NCBI RefSeq assembly: GCF_905163445.1
Contig: NC_053204.1
Location: 131,501-195,500 of the forward strand
DNA: 64,000 nt
Direction of reading: 5' to 3'
Origin: Pararge aegeria
Taxonomy: Eukaryota; Arthropoda; Insecta; Lepidoptera; Nymphalidae
In this document: positions 1-8,925 of the stretch, in pieces
Numbering within the stretch: position 1 is the first letter of the stretch
How the letters are laid out: each line of letters begins with the position of its first letter
Translations under genes and position numbers: made by a program
Notes under the pieces: model-generated
Told to the model about the DNA's origin: nothing
The model's database searches: none
Seen by the model: only the letters and a program-made list of their open reading frames with translations

Positions 1-135
1 CCCTGATTTGGACAACTTCCCCCGACACCGTAATGCTTGCGTGTGCCGGGGGTCGCCAGCCCGTTCCCCCGAATAGGACGGCCTCCGTCTTTGGAAGGGC
101 AACTTTGAGCCCCAACATGCCAATTCGGGTGACCA
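1..135 (-). pseudogene. R1-clade ORF2, reverse transcriptase C-terminal fragment (cut by window edge)
   Basis: Read on the minus strand this continues directly from the ORF1 stop into MVTRIGMLGLKVALPKTEAV and FGGTGW, the post-YADD part of the RT domain. The same bases at 49586-49720 run on into a 366-aa ORF2 tail, so this copy is cut only by the window edge. The catalytic YADD box and everything before it are missing, because an internal deletion joined ORF1 to this point. It cannot encode an active RT. Confidence 0.85.
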
Positions 136-1665
136 TCAGCTCTTCTCGGCTTCCGGCTGCAGTGTGAGCACGACAGCCGAAGAACGAGGCGGGCGAAGTT
201 TAGGCCCTGATTTTGCAGTCCCCGGCCCCCCTCCCCGCTGCGTCTTTTGCGGCTGCGACTGCGAGCCACCCTTGTCTTTCTTCTTTGCCCTCTTCTGGCT
301 GACCTTCTGCCATTGCGCCTCCTTGGGTGCAGAAAGGTCAGTAGGGCGTTTTGCCGCCGCTGGCTGACTTGCAGGGCGAGCAGGTGGCGTCTCCGTAGCG
401 TGGCGCCCTTCTTCAGCAGGCTGGCTTGGGCCTGGCACGCGTGTGGCGTCCGCATACGATGCGGGCTGCCTTGTCGCCTTCCTCTTGTCAGCCGCCAGTG
501 GTGGCCGGATCCGTTTCTCTGGAAGGAGCTTGTCCTCCAGTGCTGCTAGACGAGCATTCAGCATCGTCCCGACCTGGGTCAACACCGTCCGACAGACCTC
601 TTCCATCACTGAAGGTAGCGAATTGGGCACTTCAGTTCTCGCCTTGGATTGAGCGAGCTGCGGGTCAGGGCGCAGCCCCTCTGTCGTATCCGGGGGAGAG
701 GACGCGGGACCCTGCTTCCGCGACTTCTCCAAGTCACTCCTTAAGGTGGCCAACTCCTTTCGCAGGCTGGCCATTTCAGCTTGCAGACGTGCATTGTCCG
801 CCTGCAGTTGCCGTGTCTCATCCGATATGGTGCGTGAACTCAAGACCTCAACCGCCTCTTTGATGGAGGATGCCGCGTTCTTGAGTTCGCGCACAAATGT
901 CCCCTTCAAATTTGTGGACTTGGTGGCGATCGACGATATCAGCGCCACTTCATCCAGCGCTCTTTTTTGGATTTGGGCCGCTGACATATCGTCGGTCATT
1001 GGCCCAATCTCGCGTTCAATAGACCGCTGCTTTTCGCGGCGGAATCTAGACGTTAGTGAGGTCCTCAACAGGTCCTGCTCAACCTGCAAGCGCATTTCTT
1101 CCTTCTTAGCCCTGTTGAGGGCCTCCCTGGCCTTAGCTAGCCCAACGTATTTACCCGTAGTGGGTGGTCTGCCTCTCCCTCTAGTGGGTGACGACGCATC
1201 TTTCATTTCCTCATCCGAGGACATTGAGAGTTGTACGTCGAACTCCCCAAGTCGCGGCCTCTTCGGCCCCTTCCACAGACGGCCAGAAGCTGCGCCAGAC
1301 GCATTGCCAGAAGACTCAGACTCCGATCTGGGCCTGGTCTCTACTGTTATGAGGCTGCAGTCTGACATAGCCTCGTCCGACATCTCCGTCCTCACGGACG
1401 AATCGTCCTTCTTTCCCTCTCTGTCCTTCCTCATTTCCCTCTCGTGCTTCTCTGCTAAAACTTCGCACCTCTCTAAAGCAATGATAACTTCTTTCCCCCC
1501 TTGCACATTTCCAACTTTCCCTACGCCCCCCACAATCTTCTCCTCTCCCTCACGACTGGTGGCCCCCCCGTATACATGGGGCCGATGCGCCACTAGTGAC
1601 GCACCAAGGGATTCCCCCTCGCGGGGACCCTCCCGGGTAGATTTTTTGCCATGTCGTAGTTCCAT
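136..1665 (-). CDS. ORF1 (gag-like) of alpha R1-clade/SART-like retrotransposon, C-terminus lost
   Basis: ORF1 of R1-clade LINEs encodes an RNA-binding protein that packages the element RNA. This one is open for 509 codons. I start it at the Met of MELRHGKK because beta ORF1 (45412-47814) starts at the equivalent MEVRTGNK, and the frame 5' of that Met is not conserved between them; a 20-residue longer ORF from 1725 is possible. It has an acidic/Ser-rich N-terminal third, a leucine-rich coiled coil near DETRQLQADNARLQAE, then a Pro/Lys-rich stretch ending AVVLTLQPEAEKS. The RRM-like part and three CCHC knuckles seen in beta are absent: an internal deletion joins ORF1 directly to the RT tail. 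The junction puts the TGA stop and the next ATG in TGATG. Near-identical copies lie at 16698-18094 (partial) and 49721-51250. Confidence 0.8.
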   Translation of the reverse strand: MELRHGKKSTREGPREGESLGASLVAHRPHVYGGATSREGEEKIVGGVGKVGNVQGGKEVIIALERCEVLAEKHEREMRKDREGKKDDSSVRTEMSDEAMSDCSLITVETRPRSESESSGNASGAASGRLWKGPKRPRLGEFDVQLSMSSDEEMKDASSPTRGRGRPPTTGKYVGLAKAREALNRAKKEEMRLQVEQDLLRTSLTSRFRREKQRSIEREIGPMTDDMSAAQIQKRALDEVALISSIATKSTNLKGTFVRELKNAASSIKEAVEVLSSRTISDETRQLQADNARLQAEMASLRKELATLRSDLEKSRKQGPASSPPDTTEGLRPDPQLAQSKARTEVPNSLPSVMEEVCRTVLTQVGTMLNARLAALEDKLLPEKRIRPPLAADKRKATRQPASYADATRVPGPSQPAEEGRHATETPPARPASQPAAAKRPTDLSAPKEAQWQKVSQKRAKKKDKGGSQSQPQKTQRGGGPGTAKSGPKLRPPRSSAVVLTLQPEAEKS

Positions 1666-2157
1666 TTTGTTTATGGGCCTTATGGGGACCCTCCCCAGAC
1701 ACCCTAGTGGCTGCACTCCCAGCAACCATGCATCCCATCGGCGGGCATCAACCTTAGGATTGGGGTAGTTTTTTATAGAGGTTGTCTTCCTCGCAGCCCC
1801 ACGCTCAGTGCGCGGGACCCCCGGTTCCGCTCAGTGCGGATTACGGGTTGCCCGACGGTGGCCGAAGCCAGCGCTCACCGGCCATGAAGACCGGAGAGCC
1901 CGCCGCGCAGGGCGTTTCCACCCACACCGGTGATTTTTTACTGAGGTTGTCCTTCCTCGCGGCCTATAAGGCCCCGCCCTCAGTGGCAGCGCACAGAAGC
2001 GCCCCACCCTCAGTGGCAGCGCACAAAAGCGCCCCACCCCGCCTCGTGCTAGTTTTGGTTCGCGCCGGGTTTCCCCGGTACCCCCCATATCTGGGAGGCA
2101 TTCCCCTATCCACCCCCCGGGGACGCGCCCGATGGGGGACTAGCAACCCCACACGGG
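1666..2157 (-). other. 5'UTR of alpha element
   Basis: Non-coding segment between the ORF1 start and the telomeric tract. The element's 5' end is read on the minus strand as CCCGTGTGGGGTTGC, directly after ...TTAGGTT. It holds two related motifs (1772-1796 and 1932-1960) that read GAGGAAGACAACCTC followed by TATAAAAA, or a close variant, on the minus strand; each can fold as a GAGG/CCTC hairpin. The beta and gamma 5'UTRs share the motif. No gene is seen here. Confidence 0.75.
1977..2036 (-). repeat. Two 30-bp direct repeats in the alpha 5'UTR
   Basis: Two adjacent 30-bp units each contain CAGTGGCAGCGCACA followed by AAGCGCCCCA and differ at one base. The pair recurs in every alpha and beta 5'UTR of the window. 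R1-clade 5'UTRs often vary by tandem repeats. The sequence is unrelated to the 30-bp minisatellite. Confidence 0.85.
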
Positions 2158-2246
2158 AACCTAACCTAACCTAACCTAACCTAACCTAACCTAACCTAAC
2201 CTAACCTAACCTAACCTAACCTAACCTAACCTAACCTAACCTAACC
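2158..2246. repeat. Telomere-type (CCTAA)n tract
   Basis: About 18 uninterrupted CCTAA units on the plus strand (TTAGG on the minus strand, the ancestral arthropod telomere repeat). The tract sits between the 5' end of the alpha element on the left and the polyA tail of the next element on the right. On the minus strand the flanks read polyA-GGTTAGG... and ...GGTTAGGTT-CCCGTG, which fits insertion between T and A of TTAGG with the A merged into the tail. That is the target described for silkworm SART elements. Confidence 0.95.
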
Positions 2247-2344
2247 TTTTTTTTTTTTTTTTTTACGTGGGGAATCCTCATGGATACCAACACACCCGGG
2301 GAGGTGCAATGGTTATGTCGGACTCTTACCGACTAAACCCCACG
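2247..2344 (-). promoter_or_regulatory. PolyA tail and structured 3'UTR (type 3) of an R1-clade element
   Basis: T18 on the plus strand (2247-2264) is the polyA tail. The next 79 bases are closed by CGTGGGG (2266-2272) and its exact complement CCCCACG (2338-2344). Inside are a CACC/GGTG hairpin, a TATGTCGGACTC box and GACTAAA just before the closing strand. The same plan occurs with other stem sequences at 10563-10685 and 48336-48435. In SART1-type elements the 3'UTR RNA is bound by the element's own RT during target-primed reverse transcription; that role is inferred here. Confidence 0.8.
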
Positions 2345-2730
2345 GTGTTCAAACACTTCGCCTGGTGACTGGGTTACGGGAACGCTTTCGCACACGACCG
2401 CGACCCAGCCAGCGGCGTCCGCTAAAGCGGACCCTTCTCCGGGCCATGGCCCTGACCACAGCCGGCAGGGAGAGGTCTTGTCCCACTACCGCCACGAGTT
2501 CACCGCCCAGCTCGGGCAATCGGCAAGCGTATGTTGCGCCGTGTCCACAGCGCAGCCGCACTCGTGCACTCCTCGGTAGGTTCCCTACCGGCAATCTTGC
2601 ACAGGTACTTTCCGAAACAACCGTGTCCTGAAAGCACCTGCGCAAGGTGGAAGGTCATCACCCCGTGTCTTCTCTCCACCCACTGCTGAAGCACGGGGCG
2701 AATCCCGTCAATAGTCCGCAGACCAGGCGG
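2345..2730 (-). pseudogene. R1-clade ORF2 C-terminal remnant (zinc-knuckle end), frameshifted
   Basis: Minus-strand reading gives WVERRHGVMTFHLAQVLSGH, then GCFGKYLCKIAGREPTEEC. After a frame change come a CGCAVDTAQHTLADCP knuckle and, in a third frame, GQDLSLPAVV. This is the post-RT tail of R1-clade ORF2 with at least two frameshifts. It resembles 48621-49720 but is a different family. At about 2730 it is broken and joined to Pao gag; the same breakpoint recurs near 18874 and 52325. Confidence 0.8.
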
Positions 2731-3944
2731 GCTTTAGATCCGTCGGTTATAAGCGGATAGCTGTAGTCCGTCCATTTTGATAACAAAACCGTTGGGAACT
2801 TAGACAACACGGCCGACATGATATTCATGTTTTTTAGGTACTCATCTTCACCGATAGCGAGGACTGCTGCGACGAAATTTTGAACTTTAACGGAAAACTT
2901 GACTATATCCTTATGATATTCCTGTGCCATTGCTGGAAGCTTCTGGACATCTTGTACTATTCTAGTGATAATAATATCGGGGTTACCAAATTGTAGCTCC
3001 AGTGCTGACATTACTATGTCCGGTGTGGTGGCGCTAATCAGCAGCGCCGTGACGGCTTCCTTTGCTGGTCCGCGGAGGTAACTACGTAGCCTCCACAGAT
3101 TCTCCCTGGGGCTAAAGCTACATACTTTTGTGGACTCGTCGTAAGCTTGCTTAAAATAAAGCCAGTCCATGGGGTCGCCCTCAAACGTTGGTAGATCCTT
3201 CTGTGTGCTAATACGGCTTAAAAACTTATGTGTTTGTGCATGTGGTGCGTTGTGCTTAGCAATAGTTGCCATTTCTTTGAGTGCGCTAGCCAGCATGTGT
3301 ACAGTCCCATCAGTGCCACCGCCTATAGCGGCGGGCGGGCACAGCTCGCCTAAATCTGAACCATCCTGCTGGACGGGCTGTGCTGACTGCTCGTGCTGAC
3401 TGTGCTCTAACCATTTCTCTACAGAACTATTATGATTGCTACGCACCTCATGCTCCTCCGGTAGTAGACTGTATGCTTCCTCATCTAGTGCTGCCATATC
3501 AGCTTGCAACCTTTTCTCAATTAGCTGCATCTCAATACGCGCTTTCGCCTCCGCTGCCTCTAGTTCCAGCCGTGTCTTTCTTGCTCGGATGGATGCTGAA
3601 CTTGACTTTCTCGACGTGCCATTGCGTGTAGAAGCCCTACTCGGTGCCACTGCGTGGCCGCTAGTGCTCTTAACACTAGTAGCTGGTTCTACTTCATCGA
3701 AAAGCCTTTTTCTAAGCTCCTCCTTTAGGGGTACCTGCTTTTTCACCTGCTTACATGTGTGCTGGCTCTGCTCCTGCTCCTCAACTAGGTCCTGTTTCTT
3801 CACAGTGTTCACCATATTTGGCGGTGGAGTTTGGAACATACCTTGCGATCCGGCTCGAAGGACCACTTGTAGGGGCCAGGGCAAGTGAAAACACAGGGTT
3901 TCTTTAAGTGACTTGGCTGACAGAACGTGTGTAGCGGTTGGCAA
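2731..3944 (-). pseudogene. gag: BEL/Pao LTR retrotransposon gag, 3'-truncated
   Basis: Gag forms the element's particle. The ORF has a Lys/Glu-rich N-terminus, a long helix ARKTRLELEAAEAKARIEMQ and then the DUF1759-type region of Pao gags, LPTFEGDPMDWLYFKQAYDE, followed by LRGPAKEAVTALL. The start could be the first Met (3944) or the Met of MFQTPPPNMVN (about 3839). The coding region is cut at the SDGSKAR-equivalent point, before the zinc knuckle, and fused to R1 ORF2 debris; the copy at 28076-29479 runs further. No protease, RT or integrase of this element is in the window. Confidence 0.85.
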
Positions 3945-4170
3945 AGTTTAAACGATGCGGCTGCGGTCGGTTGCGGTGAACGTCTACAATTTGAACCGCC
4001 GCGGACGTCAGAATAACGGTTTGCCGCCCCCGCCACCTACGTTCCGTTTTTAGCACATTATTTATTAAAACCATAGACAATCATTTATTTCAGCTTAAAT
4101 TATATAATATTAATTATTTATAATTTATTAATTAATAATTAACAAGAGGGCTTTTTGCGTCGCTAACACC
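3945..4170 (-). other. Upstream leader of the Pao gag
   Basis: GC-rich near gag, then very AT-rich (about 4060-4140). It ends at CGCTAACACC, where the minisatellite starts abruptly. A TGG followed by a GC-rich run about 90 bp upstream of the ORF could be the primer-binding site; I could not match it to a tRNA and saw no LTR. All four Pao copies keep this leader and the same satellite junction. Confidence 0.5.
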
Positions 4171-7100
4171 CTCCTTCACCTTCGGAACCCTGCTCTTCCC
4201 CTCCTTCACCTTCGGAACCCTGCTCTTCCCGTCCTTCACCTTCGGAACCCTGCTCTTCCCCTCCTTCACCTTCGGACCCCTGCTCTTCCCGTCCTTCACC
4301 TTCGGAACCCTGCTCTTCCCCTCCTTCACCTTCGGAACCCTGCTCTTCCCCTCCTTCACCTTCGGACCCCTGCTCTTCCCGTCCTTCACCTTCGGAACCC
4401 TGCTCTTCCCGTCCTTTACCTTCGGAACCCTGCTCTTCCCCTCCTTCACCTTCGGAACCCTGCTCTTCCCCTCCTTCACCTTCGGACCCCTGCTCTTCCC
4501 GTCCTTTACCTTCGGAACCCTGCTCTTCCCCTCCTTCACCTTCGGAACCCTGCTCTTCCCCTCCTTCACCTTCGGACCCCTGCTCTTCCCCTCCTTCACC
4601 TTCGGACCCCTGCTCTTCCCCTCCTTCACCTTCGGACCCCTGCTCTTCCCCTCCTTCACCTTCGGACCCCTGCTCTTCCCCTCCTTCACCTTCGGACCCC
4701 TGCTCTTCCCCTCCTTCACCTTCAGCCCCCTGCTCTTCCCCTCCTTCACCTTCGGACCCCTGCTCTTCCCCTCGTTCACCTTCGGACCCCTGCTCTTCCC
4801 CTCCTTCACCTTCGGACCCCTGCTCTTCCCCTCCTTCACCTTCGGACCCCTGCTATTCCCCTCCTTCACCTTCGGACCCCTGCTCTTCCCCTCCTTCACC
4901 TTCGGACCTTCCCCTCCTTCACCTTCGGAACCCTGCTCTTCCCCTCCTTCACCTTCGGACCCCTGCTCTTCCCCTCCTTCACCTTCGGACCCCTGCTCTT
5001 CCCCTCCTTCACCTTCGGACCCCTGCTCTTCCCCTCCTTCACCTTCGGACCCCTGCCCTTCCCCTCCTTCACCTTCGGACCCCTGCTCTTCCCGTCCTTT
5101 ACCTTCGGAACCCTGCTCTTCCCCTCCTTCACCTTCGGAACCCTGCTCTTCCCCTCCTTCACCTTCGGACCCCTGCTCTTCCCCTCCTTCACCTTCGGAC
5201 CCCTGCTCTTCCCCTCCTTCACCTTCGGACCCCTGCTCTTCCCCTCCTTCACCTTCGGACCCCTGCTCTTCCCCTCCTTCACCTTCGGACCCCTGCTCTT
5301 CCCCTCCTTCACCTTCAGCCCCCTGCTATTCCCCTCCTTCACCTTCGGACCCCTGCTCTTCCCCTCGTTCACCTTCGGACCCCTGCTCTTCCCCTCCTTC
5401 ACCTTCGGAACCCTGCTCTTCCCCTCCTTCACCTTCGGACCCCTGCTCTTCCCCTCCTTCACCTTCGGAACCCTGCTCTTCCCCTCCTTCACCTTCGGAA
5501 CCCTGCTCTTCCCCTCCTTCACCTTCGGACCCCTGCTCTTCCCGTCCTTCACCTTCGGACCCCTGCTCTTCCCCTCCTTCACCTTCGGAACCCTGCTCTT
5601 CCCGTCCTTCACCTTCGGAACCCTGCTCTTCCCCTCCTTCACCTTCGGAACCCTGCTCTTCCCCTCCTTCACCTTCGGACCCCTGCTCTTCCCGTCCTTC
5701 ACCTTCGGACCCCTGCTCTTCCCGTCCTTCACCTTTGGAACCCTGCTCTTCCCGTCCTTCACCTTCTGAACCCTGCTCTTCCCCTCCTTCACCTTCGGAC
5801 CCCTGCTCTTCCCCTCCTTCACCTTCGGCCCCCGGCTCTTCCCCTCCTTCACCTTCGGACCCCTGCTCTTCCCCTCGTTCACCTTCGGACCCCTGCTCTT
5901 CCCCTCCTTCACCTTCGGACCCCTGCTATTCCCCTCCTTCACCTTCGGACCCCTGCTCTTCCCCTCGTTCACCTTCGGACCGCTGCTCTTTCCGTCCTTC
6001 ACCTTCGGACCCCTGCTCTTCCCCTCCTTCACCTTCGGACCCCTGCTCTTCCCCTCCTTCACCTTCGGACCCCTGCTCTTCCCCTCCTTCACCTTCGGAA
6101 CCCTGCTCTTCCCCTCCTTCACCTTCGGACCTTCCCCTCCTTCACCTTCGGAACCCTGCTCTTCCCCTCTTTCACCTTCGGACCCCTGCTCTTTCCCTCC
6201 TTCACCTTCGGACCCCTGCTCTTTCCGTCCTTCACCTTCGGACCCCTGCTCTTCCCCTCCTTCACCTTCGGACCCCTCCTCTTCCCGTCCTTCACCTTCG
6301 TACCCCTGCTCTTCCCCTCCTTCACCTTCGGAACCCTGCTCTTCCCGTCCTTCACCTTCTGAACCCTGCTCTTCCCCTCCTTCACCTTCGGAACCCTGCT
6401 CTTCCCCTCCTTCACCTTCGGACCCCTGCTCTTCCCCTCCTTCACCTTCGGACCCCTGCTCTTCCCCTCCTTCACCTTCGGAACCCTGCTCTTCCTGTCC
6501 TTCACCTTCGGAACCCTGCTCTTCCCCTCCTTCACCTTCGGACCCCTGCTCTTCCCCTCCTTCACCTTCGGAACCCTGCTCTTCCCCTCCTTCACCTTCG
6601 GACCCCTGCTCTTCCCCTCCTTCACCTTCGGACCCCTCCTCTTCCCGTCCTTCACCTTCGGACCCCTGCTCTTCCCGTCCTTCACCTTCGGAACCCTGCT
6701 CTTCCCGTCCTTCACCTTCTGAACCCTGCTCTTCCCCTCCTTCACCTTCGGAACCCTGCTCTTCCCCTCCTTCACCTTCGGACCCCTGCTCTTCCCCTCC
6801 TTCACCTTCGGACCCCTGCTCTTCCCCTCCTTCACCTTCGGAACCCTGCTCTTCCCGTCCTTCACCTTCGGAACCCTGCTCTTCCCCTCCTTCACCTTCG
6901 GACCCCTGCTCTTCCCCTCCTTCACCTTCGGACCCCTGCTCTTCCCCTCCTTCACCTTCGGAACCCTGCTCTTCCCGTCCTTCACCTTCGGACCCTGCTC
7001 TTCCCCTCCTTCACCTTCGGAACCCTGCTCTTCCCCTCCTTCACCTTCGGACCCCTGCTCTTCCCCTCCTTCACCTTCGGACCCCTGCTCTTCCCCTCCT

Positions 7101-8089
7101 TCACCTTCGGAACCCTGCTCTTCCCGTCCTTCACCTTCGGAACCCTGCTCTTCCCCTCCTTCACCTTCGGACCCCTGCTCTTCCCCTCCTTCACCTTCGG
7201 AACCCTGCTCTTCCCCTCCTTCACCTTCGGACCCCTGCTCTTCCCCTCCTTCACCTTCGGACCCCTCCTCTTCCCGTCCTTCACCTTCGGACCCCTGCTC
7301 TTCCCGTCCTTCACCTTCGGAACCCTGCTCTTCCCGTCCTTCACCTTCTGAACCCTGCTCTTCCCCTCCTTCACCTTCGGAACCCTGCTCTTCCCCTCCT
7401 TCACCTTCGGACCCCTGCTCTTCCCCTCCTTCACCTTCGGACCCCTGCTCTTCCCCTCCTTCACCTTCGGACCCCTGCTCTTCCCCTCCTTCACCTTCGG
7501 AACCCTGCTCTTCCCGTCCTTCACCTTCTGAACCCTGCTCTTCCCCTCCTTCACCTTCGGAACCCTGCTCTTCCCCTCCTTCACCTTCGGACCCCTGCTC
7601 TTCCCCTCCTTCACCTTCGGACCCCTGCTCTTCCCCTCCTTCACCTTCGGAACCCTGCTCTTCCCGTCCTTCACCTTCGGAACCCTGCTCTTCCCCTCCT
7701 TCACCTTCGGACCCCTGCTCTTCCCCTCGTTCACCTTCGGACCGCTGCTCTTTCCGTCCTTCACCTTCGGACCCCTGCTCTTCCCCTCCTTCACTTTCGG
7801 ACCCCTGCTCTTCCCCTCCTTCACCTTCGGACCCCTGCTCTTCCCCTCCTTCACCTTCGGACCCCTGCTCTTCCCCTCCTTCACCTTCGGACCCCTGCTC
7901 TTCCCCTCCTTCACCTTCAGCCCCCTGCTATTCCCCTCCTTCACCTTCGGACCCCTGCTCTTTCCGTCCTTCACCTTCGGACCCCTGCTCTTCCCCTCCT
8001 TCACCTTCGGACCCCTGCTCTTCCCCTCCTTCACCTTCGGACCCCTGCTCTTCCCCTCCTTCACCTTCGGACCCCTGCTCTTCCCCTCC
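4171..8089. repeat. 30-bp minisatellite, array 1 (~130 units)
   Basis: Head-to-tail 30-bp units containing TTCACCTTCGG and CTGCTCTTCCC. Main variants are GGAACCC/GGACCCC and CTCC/GTCC. The plus strand is about 80% pyrimidine (15 C, 9 T in a typical unit). Short units (a 23-bp unit near 4907 and 6130, a 29-bp unit near 6991) break the register. Units with a CTTCTGAACC variant recur at about 6354, 6714, 7343 and 7523, close to multiples of the unit, so blocks of several units have been duplicated. All frames are nearly stop-free because the unit lacks stops; I do not call genes. Confidence 0.97.
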
Positions 8090-8839
8090 CAACCACTCTG
8101 CTCTCAACGATGTATTCCCCTCATCCCCACCCGTAACCTCTATTGTATGTATTCCCCTCCCAACCCCCATCAAATTTTGGCCCAATAACTGTAAAATTTT
8201 CTAAGTTGTCCTTTCTCCAGTCTGACGCCTTTAAACCCTTGCCACATTTCCTGCTTCACCTCACTTTAGCCTAGTTGACTCTTCCCGTATTGCAACCCCC
8301 CTTAAATGCTGCTTTGCTTTTATCTCCCGTGAATTTATCATTTCAGCCCTATACCCTGGCCCTGTACTCTCTTCGCTGTGCATTCTCCCCTTACCTTGAT
8401 TGTAATCATCATCCCTTGCAAATTCTTTAAATATTCGCCCTTTAGCCGTTTCTCCTGTCAATTCTTTCTTAGTTTAAGCGAATAAATTTCATCTAATTGC
8501 TCTCCACCTTTAATCTTTTAACTTCTGTATTTTTCGGAGCAAACAAAACTACAATGTAATTCAATCAATTTATTATTGTTTCATACAACAACCAGTATAT
8601 TTTATTCTGACATTGTTTTAGTATAATTATCTTATCAACGATACGCTGCTTCGCTTTAATTTTAATTTTGTAAAAATAGTATTATTTTAATAACTTATCC
8701 CATTCTTTGAGTACAGATTTAATCAGACAACTGTCTGTACGCTGGGGTTTTATAGAAAAAGTCGCAAATTTTTAGCTGTTTAACAAAGAAAAGTAGCGAA
8801 TTGTTTCCGGTAGTAATGGACTGGTCTCCGTGTCCGCAG
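8090..8839. other. Unassigned AT-rich DNA, partly intron upstream of a carrier exon
   Basis: No gene or known repeat recognised. 8090-8644 occurs once: in the second copy the minisatellite joins directly to the equivalent of about 8645 (CGCTGCTTCGC). The last bases, CTCCGTGTCCGCAG, look like a polypyrimidine tract and 3' splice site for the exon at 8840. Confidence 0.5.
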
Positions 8840-8925
8840 AGGCTACCCCGCCACTGTGCTGGGGGTGATCCCCTACGCGGGGGTGTCTTTCTTCACCTAC
8901 GACTCGCTGAAGCACTGGTACCTGG
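8840..8925 (+). pseudogene. SLC25A42: SLC25A42-like mitochondrial carrier, internal exon (copy 1)
   Basis: SLC25A42 carries coenzyme A/ADP across the inner mitochondrial membrane. The 86-bp exon reads GYPATVLGV then IPYAGVSFFTYDSLKHWYL, matching the end of the second carrier repeat. It is bounded by GTCCGCAG and GTGAGT, enters in phase 2 and leaves in phase 1. Its last G plus AG of the next exon completes Glu, giving WYLEYTGSSP in frame across the intron. The short inter-repeat linker favours SLC25A42 over SLC25A16. The frame is intact, but no earlier exon is visible in the window, so this is a captured gene fragment. The exon is on the strand opposite to most transposons here. Confidence 0.75.

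Noticed and set aside
746..1768. 340-aa plus-strand ORF (also at 17175 and 50331)
   Set aside because: It is the antisense of alpha ORF1 and its 5'UTR; no family resemblance, and the sense frame has a clear identity.
2158..2246. A true chromosome end
   Set aside because: The tract is only about 90 bp and is flanked by elements on both sides; it recurs at 51743. It is telomere-type DNA between insertions, not a terminus.
4132..8064. Long minus-strand ORFs of repeated KEGKSRGPKV (and plus-strand SPSDPCSSPP or LPLLHLRTPA) as a repeat-protein gene
   Set aside because: A 30-bp unit without stops is open in almost every frame. 23- and 29-bp units shift the frame several times, there is no conserved start or non-repeat domain, and both strands are equally open.
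4171..8089. CRISPR-like array
   Set aside because: Units are contiguous with no unique spacers, and the context is eukaryotic.
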